The position numbers and the translations under genes are program-made. Positions 1 to 5,126 of a stretch of DNA of 13,202 bases are shown here, in pieces. The notes beneath the pieces are model-generated. The model saw only the letters and a list, made by a program, of their open reading frames with translations, did not search any database and had not been told where the DNA came from. Within the stretch, counting starts at the first letter, position 1. The number at the start of each line of letters is the position of its first letter. Source of the DNA: an uncultured Burkholderiales bacterium (GTDB lineage Bacteria; Pseudomonadota; Gammaproteobacteria; Burkholderiales; Thiobacillaceae); the NCBI GenBank assembly GCA_937925755.1, contig CALAMX010000207.1, forward strand, positions 1 through 13,202, in the 5' to 3' direction.

Positions 1-51
1 GAGCGCGAGTCACGAGACGTGATATGAGCTCAGGCGAGGAAGTGCAAACGA

Positions 52-264
52 AGTTTTGGCGAAGGCTAACGTGAGCGCAGCGAACGTCAAGCGAGGTGAA
101 GCGGCGGCCGGAGCCAAAACAGAGTTTCGGCGTAGGCTAACCTGCCGTCAGGCAGGTTAAGCGAGCGAAAGCGAGCGGCCGGAGCCACAACGCAGTTTCG
201 GCGTAGGCTAAGGACGCTCTGCATAACCCGGCGACCGGGATTGAGTGCCCGGAGCGCTGGATGC
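52..264. repeat. 71-bp tandem repeat, about three degenerate copies
   Basis: The motif AGTTTYGGCG-AGGCTAA recurs at 52, 123 and 194, an exact 71-base step each time. The conserved block GGCCGGAGCC closes copies 1 and 2 at 106-115 and 177-186 (also 71 apart), with a degraded version near 246-255 in copy 3. The middle of each unit differs. Copy 2 carries a perfect 8-bp inverted repeat, AACCTGCC / GGCAGGTT, with a 4-base loop (139-158); copy 3 has a shorter CCCGG/CCGGG inversion. Constant ends around variable hairpin centres suggest a structured interspersed repeat. I do not recognise the family. Confidence 0.7.
139..158. repeat. Perfect 8-bp hairpin in the second 71-bp unit
   Basis: AACCTGCC (139-146), loop GTCA, GGCAGGTT (151-158). 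The stem is fully paired. It has no following T-run in either direction, so it is unlikely to be a classical intrinsic terminator. It occupies the variable centre of the 71-bp repeat. Confidence 0.6.
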
Positions 265-280
265 GAGGCGTATCATCGTG

Positions 281-412
281 ATGCCACACCGTCTGCCGCG
301 CTTGTGCCTCGGGTCGGGGCGGCGAAAGCCGCGACATGTCGTGGTATGCATCCCGTCGGTCGTTGTTGGTCGCTATTGGTCGTTTTTGGTCGCGACTTTC
401 GTCGCTCCTACA
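281..412. repeat. REPIN-like module 1
   Basis: A 132-base unit repeated at 420-551 with an exact 139-base offset. It starts with ATGCCACACCG, then has a left REP arm at 313-335 with hairpin GCGGC-GAAA-GCCGC. A spacer follows, made of a 10-base repeat (TGGTCG plus four variable bases, about four copies). It ends with an inverted REP arm at 389-411 whose hairpin is GCGAC-GAAA-GTCGC. Paired inverted REPs of this general form (GTAGGAGCGGC...GCCGCGAC) are known in Pseudomonas and Xanthomonas relatives, where RAYT transposases are thought to spread them. No RAYT gene is in this window. The left arm of this copy is the most diverged (GTCGGGGCGG instead of GTAGGAGCGG). Confidence 0.7.
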
Positions 413-419
413 GATGATG

Positions 420-551
420 ATGCCACACCGCCTACCGCGCTTGCGCTTCGGGTAGGAGCGGCGAGAGCCGCGACACGCCGTTGTGTGCATCCCGTTGGTC
501 GTTGATGGTCGTTGATGGTCGCTGTTGGTCGCGACTTTCGTCGCTCCTACA
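420..551. repeat. REPIN-like module 2
   Basis: Second copy of the 132-base unit, separated from the first by seven bases. The left REP arm is 452-474 (GTAGGAGCGG, then GCGGC-GAGA-GCCGC) and the right inverted arm 528-550 (GCGAC-GAAA-GTCGC). Between them lie four copies of the 10-base repeat (TGGTCGTTGA, TGGTCGCTGT and similar). From REP arm to REP arm it is 99 bases. Confidence 0.7.
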
Positions 552-579
552 GGTCGCTCCTACAGATCGTTCCTACGAG
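541..579. repeat. Triplicated 13-bp REP tail
   Basis: The outer end of the module 2 right arm, TCGCTCCTACA plus two bases, is repeated head to tail at 541-553, 554-566 and 567-579 (the last with TCGTTCCTACG). This looks like local slippage or repeated partial insertion at the edge of a REP element. Confidence 0.6.
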
Positions 580-594
580 ATCGGCACGGCAGGT

Positions 595-683
595 GTAGGA
601 GCGGCGAGAGCCGCGACACGTCTTGATATGCACAGCGTTGGTCGTTGTTGGTCGTTTTTGGTCGCGACTCTCGTCGCTCCTAC
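595..683. repeat. REPIN-like module 3, one 10-bp unit shorter
   Basis: The left arm is 595-617 and matches that of module 2. The right arm is 661-683 with hairpin GCGAC-GAGA-GTCGC. Arm to arm it is 89 bases, exactly 10 shorter than module 2, and it contains three rather than four copies of the 10-base repeat. The leader ATGCCACACCG of modules 1 and 2 is absent here. Confidence 0.7.
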
Positions 684-697
684 GCATGTTAAGCCGC

Positions 698-720
698 GAA
701 GCGGCGGCCGGAGCCAAGAC
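698..720. repeat. Dispersed fragment of the 71-bp repeat
   Basis: Twenty-two of 23 bases match 98-120 in the first 71-bp unit (core GAAGCGGCGGCCGGAGCC). It sits just after REPIN module 3, so the REPIN array is bracketed by pieces of the 71-bp element. The simplest reading is that the REPIN modules inserted in, or expanded within, an older copy of that repeat. Confidence 0.55.
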
Positions 721-819
721 CGCGCAACGGAGTCGAGCGCTCGCGCGGTCAGTGATGCGAAGCTTCCTTCGGTTTGTGCCACAAGCGCCTTGTTCATGTC
801 ATGTTGTCCTCAAGCCAAT

Positions 820-912
820 GAAACCCATGGGTGCGGGCCGGAGGCCCGCGTACCCAGGGGTTTCCACTCCTTTACCCGCAGGCTTCCTGGGTGCGCGGGC
901 CTCTGGCCCGCA
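820..912. repeat. Inverted pair of GC-rich hairpin elements
   Basis: A 27-base element at 832-858 and its inverted copy at 886-912 match at 25 of 27 positions and are separated by 27 bases. Each contains its own hairpin: GCGGGCC-GGA-GGCCCGC at 833-849 and GCGGGCC-TCT-GGCCCGC at 895-911. The left one is extended by outer pairing (GAAACCC at 820-826 with GGGTTTC at 858-864, and GGGT with ACCC), giving a very stable stem-loop. No T-run follows. This is a second, unrelated REP-like family close to the lolC leader. Confidence 0.65.
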
Positions 913-913
913 T

Positions 914-942
914 TTGATGAAGAGAAACTGATCTCCCATAAA
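914..942 (+). promoter_or_regulatory. Possible sigma-70 promoter for the lolCD transcript
   Basis: TTGATG (914-919), a 17-base spacer and CATAAA (937-942) match the sigma-70 consensus at four of six bases each. It begins inside the last bases of the inverted hairpin element and would give a leader of roughly 165 bases before the chosen lolC start. This is weak evidence from spacing and hexamers only. Confidence 0.22.
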
Positions 943-1115
943 CCCCGTACGCCACCACAAATCCCGAACCTCCACACACCCCGTAGCCCGCACGAACCCG
1001 AAGAACACCGAGTTTTTGTCTCTTTCGCCTGGCAGGGGGCGTCCAGGCAGAGATAGTGATTCCCTGGCCCGTTCGATGCTGGCCGAGTCGGCTGGCTTGT
1101 GGCAGACTGCTGGCC

Positions 1116-2360
1116 GTGTTGCCTTACGAACTCTGGATCGGCCTGCGCTACACCCGCGCCAAGCGCCGCAATCACTTCATCTCCTTCATCTCGCTCATCT
1201 CCATGGCCGGTATCGCCCTGGGGGTGACGGCGTTGATTGTCGTCCTTTCGGTCATGAACGGCTTTCAGGAGGAGCTGCGCAACCGCATCCTCGGCGTGGC
1301 CTCGCACCTGGAGATCACCGGCGCGGGCGAGAGCTTAAGCGACTGGCAGGGTCTCGACGCGCAGGTGCGACGGCACCCCGAGGTGCGTGGCACTGCCCCC
1401 TATGTGCGCGGCCAGGCCCTGCTCGCCAACGGTTCCAATCCGCGTGGCGCCATCCTGCGCGGTGTCCTGCCCGAGCGGGAAGGGGAGGTATCGGACCTAG
1501 CCGCGGCGATGAAGACGGGGCGTCTTGCCGACCTCAAGGGCGGCGAGTACCACATCATCCTGGGTATAGAGCTCGCTCGTAGCCTGGGGCTCACCATCGG
1601 CGACAAAGTCGCCGTGATCATCCCGCAGGGTAGCGTGACACCCGCTGGCCTTGTGCCTCGGCTCAAGCAATTCACCGTCGCGGGGGTGTTCGAGGCCGGC
1701 ATGTACGAATACGACGCCGGGCTCGCGCTGATCCATCTCACCGATGCGCAGCGGCTCTACCGTCTAGGCGACGAGGTCTCGGGTCTGCGGGTCAAACTCG
1801 CTGACATGGAACGTGCGCCTTTCGTCACACGCGAGCTAGCTCGCAGCCTGCAAGGGGATTACTTCCTGTCCGACTGGACCATGAGCCATGCCAATTTCTT
1901 CCGCGCGGTCGCGATCGAGAAGCGCATGATGGCCCTGATCCTGACGCTGATCGTGGCGGTGGCCGCCTTCAACATCATCTCCACCCTGGTCATGGTGGTC
2001 ACCGACAAGCAGGCCGACATCGCCATCCTGCGCACCCTGGGGGCGAGCCCCGCGAGCATCATGCAGATCTTCATGGTGCAGGGCAGCCTGATCGGCGTGG
2101 TGGGCACGGCCTTGGGCGTGAGCGGTGGCATTGCGCTCGCCTTGAACGTCGAGACCGTAGTGCCGATGATCGAACGTGCCCTGGGCTTGGACCTGTTCCC
2201 GGCCGACGTCTATTTCATTTCCGAGCTGCCGTCCAAACTCGTTTGGACGGATGTCGCCTGGATCGGCGGTGTGGCCCTGCTGCTCGCCTTCTTGGCCACC
2301 CTCTATCCCAGTTGGCGCGCCGCTCGGGTGCAGCCGGCCGAGGCCTTGCGCTATGAATGA
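1116..2360 (+). CDS. lolC: Lipoprotein-releasing ABC transporter permease LolC/LolE family
   Basis: Inner-membrane permease of the Lol system, which uses ATP hydrolysis by LolD to extract outer-membrane lipoproteins and pass them to LolA. From GTG 1116 the product is 414 aa, the usual family length, and begins MLPYELWIGLRYTRAK as family members do. The frame stays open to GTG 1056, but that adds 20 residues with no family look. Neither start has a strong Shine-Dalgarno. The layout is typical: TM1 about 24-46, a large periplasmic MacB-like domain about 47-265, then TM helices about 270-296, 316-343 and 378-398. The cytoplasmic coupling segment DKQADIAILRTLGAS (297-311) contacts the ATPase. The segment SVTPAGLVPRLKQFTVAGVF (173-192) is characteristic of the family. 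Only one permease is present, so it may act as a homodimer (LolF-like) or pair with a lolE elsewhere. Its end overlaps lolD by 8 bases. Confidence 0.93.
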   Translation: MLPYELWIGLRYTRAKRRNHFISFISLISMAGIALGVTALIVVLSVMNGFQEELRNRILGVASHLEITGAGESLSDWQGLDAQVRRHPEVRGTAPYVRGQALLANGSNPRGAILRGVLPEREGEVSDLAAAMKTGRLADLKGGEYHIILGIELARSLGLTIGDKVAVIIPQGSVTPAGLVPRLKQFTVAGVFEAGMYEYDAGLALIHLTDAQRLYRLGDEVSGLRVKLADMERAPFVTRELARSLQGDYFLSDWTMSHANFFRAVAIEKRMMALILTLIVAVAAFNIISTLVMVVTDKQADIAILRTLGASPASIMQIFMVQGSLIGVVGTALGVSGGIALALNVETVVPMIERALGLDLFPADVYFISELPSKLVWTDVAWIGGVALLLAFLATLYPSWRAARVQPAEALRYE

Positions 2361-3060
2361 GGCGGCATCCGCCGGGGCCGTGCTCGCCTGCCGGGGGCTC
2401 GTGAAGAGCTATTGGCAGGGGAATGTGGAGGTGCCGGTCCTCACCGGCGTGGACCTCGACATCCACGCCGGGGAACGGGTCGCCATCATGGGTGCTTCGG
2501 GCTCGGGCAAGAGCACGCTCCTGCACATCCTGGGTGGGCTCGACCGCCCCACGGCCGGGGTGGTACACCTGATCGGTCAGGACCTCTGGGCACTCGGCGA
2601 GGAGGCGCGCGGCCGGCTGCGCAACCGCGTGCTCGGCTTCGTCTATCAGTTCCATCACCTCCTGCCGGAGTTCTCCGCTGTCGAGAACGTGGCCATGCCG
2701 CTCGTGATCAGGCGCATGCCACGCGCCAAAGCTTTGGCCGCTGCCGCCGAGATGCTGGACGAGGTGGGCCTCGCGCACCGGCTTGAGCACCGGCCGGGTG
2801 AGCTATCGGGTGGCGAGCGCCAGCGTGCGGCCATCGCCCGTGCGCTAGTCACCCAGCCGGCCTGTGTCCTGATGGACGAGCCCACCGGCAACCTCGACCG
2901 CCACACCGCCGGGCACGTGCAGGATTTGTTGCTCGAGCTCAGCCAGCGCCGCGCCGTAGCCTTCCTGGTGGTGACGCACGATGCGGAACTCGCTTCGCGA
3001 ATGCAACGGGTGTTGCTCCTGGCCGACGGTCGGCTTGAGCCGGCGACGGTGCATTGCTAG
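2353..3060 (+). CDS. lolD: Lipoprotein-releasing ABC transporter ATP-binding protein LolD
   Basis: Cytoplasmic ATPase that powers lipoprotein release with LolC/E. The product is 235 aa, the normal length. All nucleotide-binding motifs are intact: Walker A GASGSGKS (47-54), Q-loop Q99, ABC signature LSGGERQR (151-158), Walker B CVLMDEP with catalytic E176, D-loop GNLD, and H-loop H209 in VTHD. The stretch FVYQFHHLLPEFSAVENVAMPL around the Q-loop (in two parts, 96-107 and 108-117) is a LolD hallmark that separates it from MacB or FtsE. The start ATG 2353 lies inside the last codons of lolC (8-base overlap), which implies translational coupling. A longer in-frame upstream extension exists but runs through lolC in another frame and is spurious. 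Confidence 0.96.
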   Translation: MNEAASAGAVLACRGLVKSYWQGNVEVPVLTGVDLDIHAGERVAIMGASGSGKSTLLHILGGLDRPTAGVVHLIGQDLWALGEEARGRLRNRVLGFVYQFHHLLPEFSAVENVAMPLVIRRMPRAKALAAAAEMLDEVGLAHRLEHRPGELSGGERQRAAIARALVTQPACVLMDEPTGNLDRHTAGHVQDLLLELSQRRAVAFLVVTHDAELASRMQRVLLLADGRLEPATVHC

Positions 3061-3091
3061 ACTGAACAAATAAAAAACATTCCGGATTGTG

Positions 3092-3097
3092 AAGGAG
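3092..3097 (+). promoter_or_regulatory. Ribosome binding site of soxX
   Basis: AAGGAG, five bases before ATG 3103, is a strong Shine-Dalgarno and fixes the soxX start. The 42-base gap after lolD is AT-rich (ACAAATAAAAAACATT) compared with its surroundings, but shows neither a hairpin terminator nor a convincing promoter, so read-through from lolD is possible. Confidence 0.7.
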
Positions 3098-3102
3098 ACG
3101 AG

Positions 3103-3630
3103 ATGAGACCCCTCATCCTCGGGGGGATCTGCCTGTGTCTGGCTGGTGCAGGGCAGGCCAGTGAATGGCCGGCGGATGCGGCCGTCGATCCCAATGCCCA
3201 GAACCGCACCCTGACGCCCAAGGTCGTAGTGAACAGTGGGCGTTTGGAGTGGGAGCCGTACAAGCGCGATCTCACGCCCTGGCCTACGCTCAGTCATCTC
3301 GACCGGCGCCCCACCCCGCGCCCGCAGCAGGCGAACTACGACCCACCCTTGCGCGGCGACCCTGCTCGCGGCCGGGAGATCGCCATGGACCCCGCGCGCG
3401 GCAACTGCATCGCCTGCCACACCCTGCCAGGCGAGCCTTGGCCCGGTTCGGTGGGGCAACTCCTGCTGGGCTACAAACAACGGGGCGTGAGCGACGCCTA
3501 CGTCTACCAGCAGATCTATGATCGCCGGGTGACCAATCCCAATACGGTGATGCCGCCCTTCGGCGCCTTCGGCGTGCTGACCGAGCAGGAGATTCGGGAC
3601 CTGACCGCCTATGTGCAGAGTCTGGAGTAG
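3103..3630 (+). CDS. soxX: Sulfur oxidation c-type cytochrome SoxX
   Basis: Small monohaem c-type cytochrome of the periplasmic SoxXA complex, which oxidatively links thiosulfate to the SoxYZ carrier protein. The product is 175 aa. A signal peptide covers about residues 1-19 (cleavage near AGQAS-EW). The haem motif is CIACH (C102, C105, H106), and the probable axial methionine is M150 in NPNTVMPPFG, a SoxX-typical arrangement. The C-terminal helix LTEQEIRDLTAYVQSLE fits class I cytochromes. The usual GPSL turn after the haem site reads GQLL here. It is followed three bases later by soxA. Unlike the classic soxXYZAB order, soxYZ do not separate the two genes. Position and haem ligands make the call firm; activity also depends on partners outside the window. 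Confidence 0.9.
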   Translation: MRPLILGGICLCLAGAGQASEWPADAAVDPNAQNRTLTPKVVVNSGRLEWEPYKRDLTPWPTLSHLDRRPTPRPQQANYDPPLRGDPARGREIAMDPARGNCIACHTLPGEPWPGSVGQLLLGYKQRGVSDAYVYQQIYDRRVTNPNTVMPPFGAFGVLTEQEIRDLTAYVQSLE

Positions 3631-3633
3631 GCG

Positions 3634-4518
3634 ATGAGAACGTTGCTGCGCACGGGTCTGTTGCTAACGGCGCTGGTCGGCACGGCCTGGGCGCAGGAGC
3701 CAGCGCCCTACCGAGACATGGATCTGCCCATACCGGACTACGAAGCACACGTCCGGGGGGACTTGCGCTTGTCCAAGACCTACCCTCATTGGCGCGACCG
3801 CAGCCGGCTCGACTGGCGTCTGGCCGGTAACCCGGATGAGCACTGGAAGCTCAACTGGAAGTTCATGGACCCGCCCTTCAACCAGGCGGTGCATGGCGGC
3901 CATTTCGCCCTGGAGCGGGGCGAGTACCTGTACAAGACGCTCAACCGCAATGGGCGCTTTGCTGCCTGTCTGGGTGCGGGTCGCGCCGGGCTCAAGGGGC
4001 TGCGCACGCGCTTTCCGCAATATCGTCAGGACCTCGGCCGGGTCGTCGGGCTCGAGGCAGTGATCGAACATTGTGCCGCAGCGCAGGGTGAGGTCCTGCA
4101 AAACGGCAGTTACGACAACAGCGCGGTCTCGCTATACATCGCCAGCTTCAGCCAGGGCATGCCCATCCGCATCGACGTGTCGCGTGGGCCGATGCAGGAG
4201 GCCTACGAGCGCGGGCGCCGACTGTTTCACACCAAGGCCGGACGCCTCAATTTCGCCTGCTCGTCTTGCCATACTCGCAACATCGGCCAGCTGGTGCGCG
4301 GCAGCCACATCACCACACCCTATGGGGATGTGACTCATTATCCAGTCTACCGGACGCAGTATTTTCTGCAGTCGCTACACCTGCGCATGATGGAATGCAA
4401 CCTGGACACGGGGGTGCAGCCCTTGCTGCCGGGCAGCCAGGCCTACACCGATCTGGAGGTGTTTCTCACCGCGCTGTCCAACGGCTATCCGGTGAGCGTA
4501 CCGGCCGAGCGCAACTGA
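3634..4518 (+). CDS. soxA: Sulfur oxidation c-type cytochrome SoxA, mono-haem type
   Basis: Partner of SoxX in the periplasmic SoxXA complex that attaches thiosulfate to SoxYZ. The product is 294 aa. A signal peptide covers about 1-20 (TAWA-QE). The C-terminal haem site is CSSCH (C209, C212, H213). The conserved active-site and axial cysteine is C255 in RMMECNLDTGVQPL, a SoxA signature. At the position of the N-terminal haem motif of di-haem SoxA there is AACLGAG: C112 remains, but the second Cys and the His are gone. C147 (IEHC), which ligates that haem in di-haem forms, is kept, so C112 and C147 probably form the disulfide known from mono-haem SoxA proteins. A GGAG at 3624-3627 precedes ATG 3634. 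The gene ends 24 bases before the convergent DUF2062 gene, with no clear terminator. Confidence 0.92.
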   Translation: MRTLLRTGLLLTALVGTAWAQEPAPYRDMDLPIPDYEAHVRGDLRLSKTYPHWRDRSRLDWRLAGNPDEHWKLNWKFMDPPFNQAVHGGHFALERGEYLYKTLNRNGRFAACLGAGRAGLKGLRTRFPQYRQDLGRVVGLEAVIEHCAAAQGEVLQNGSYDNSAVSLYIASFSQGMPIRIDVSRGPMQEAYERGRRLFHTKAGRLNFACSSCHTRNIGQLVRGSHITTPYGDVTHYPVYRTQYFLQSLHLRMMECNLDTGVQPLLPGSQAYTDLEVFLTALSNGYPVSVPAERN

Positions 4519-4542
4519 TTCGCCGCATCGCGCGTAACGGCG

Positions 4543-5088
4543 TCAGTGCCTGCGCGCTCGCCGCCGGCGCAGATAGGCGAGGATGTACAGCCGCCAGCCG
4601 AGCTGGACCAGGAAATAGCCGACTGCCGCCAGGGCCAGAGCGAGGATCAAAAGCCCCAGCAGAAAGGTCTCGCCCATGCCGGCGAACCAATGCAGCAAGC
4701 GGGGCAGCAACTCTGCCCACGGCCCTGAGAGCCAATCGAATTCGAAGGGCTGCAGACCATTGGCCTTTTCCCCGGTGATCTGCGCGCCGATCCAGTAGGC
4801 CGCGACGATGATGAAGGGCCAAGTGAAGGGGTTGGACAGAAGGGTCGTGGCCAGCGCCACCGGCAGGTTGACGCGAAAGACGATGGCGAGGATCGCCGCG
4901 GTGAGCATCTGGAAAGGCCCCGGAATGAGGCCGCCGAACAGGCCGGCGGCAACCCCACCGGCAACGGAATGACGGTTGAGATGCCACAGGTTGGGGTGGC
5001 GCAGCAGGGGGCGAAAAAGCCGCAGATGGCGGTGGTTCCTCACGGTCGTGTGATCGGGGAGGAACTTGCGGAAATGCTTGCGCGGCAT
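4543..5088 (-). CDS. DUF2062 domain membrane protein
   Basis: A 181-aa inner-membrane protein of the DUF2062 family, whose biochemical role is not established. The start MPRKHFRKFLP followed by PLLRHPNLWHLNRHSVAGG is the typical N-terminus of the family, so ATG 5088-5086 is chosen; the open frame continues upstream but its extra 57 residues are low-complexity Ala/Pro/Arg. Hydrophobic helices lie at about 44-72, 76-102 and 142-171. Conserved family features visible are GLIPGPFQML (53-62) and LLSNPFTWPFI (83-93), and the tail is basic (RRRRARRH). It is convergent with soxA and divergent from comEC, with only 38 bases between the two start codons, so the two genes must share a short promoter region. 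Adjacency to lolCD and comEC is common in Proteobacteria. Confidence 0.85.
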   Translation of the reverse strand: MPRKHFRKFLPDHTTVRNHRHLRLFRPLLRHPNLWHLNRHSVAGGVAAGLFGGLIPGPFQMLTAAILAIVFRVNLPVALATTLLSNPFTWPFIIVAAYWIGAQITGEKANGLQPFEFDWLSGPWAELLPRLLHWFAGMGETFLLGLLILALALAAVGYFLVQLGWRLYILAYLRRRRARRH

Positions 5089-5126
5089 GCGGTGGGCGGT
5101 GCCGGGAAAGGAGCTTCGATTGTAAC

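Larger units (their letters stand above)
1..1115. other. Gene-free, repeat-rich region upstream of lolC
   Basis: About 1.1 kb with no open frame that resembles a known protein. The short frames that cross it run through repeated DNA and change content from copy to copy, so I regard them as non-coding. It holds at least three repeat families, listed separately: a 71-bp periodic repeat, REPIN-like modules with an internal 10-bp repeat, and an inverted pair of GC-rich hairpins. The first 50 bases and the stretch 721-819 show nothing I can name. Positions 913-1115 must contain the lolC leader. No tRNA, rRNA or transposase gene was seen. Confidence 0.75.

Noticed and set aside
361..670. Regularly spaced short repeats considered as a CRISPR array
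   Set aside because: The repeated unit is 10 bases with 4 variable bases, inside inverted REP pairs. There are no 25-40 base repeats with unique spacers and no cas genes.
1028..1047. CCTGG / CCAGG inverted repeat before lolC as an attenuator
   Set aside because: Five pairs with a 10-base loop and no U-run or alternative stem; too weak to call.
481..1056. A 191-codon plus-strand frame upstream of lolC
   Set aside because: It runs through the REPIN modules and the hairpin pair, translates repeats in shifting contexts and has no family resemblance.
1056..1115. Upstream GTG start for lolC adding 20 residues
   Set aside because: The extra residues (IPWPVRCWPSRLACGRLLAV) do not resemble the short cytoplasmic N-terminus of the family, and there is no ribosome site; GTG 1116 gives the family start MLPYELWIGLR.
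4521..4542. CGCCG / CGGCG inverted repeat between soxA and the DUF2062 gene as a bidirectional terminator
   Set aside because: Only five pairs with a 12-base loop and no T-run on either side.
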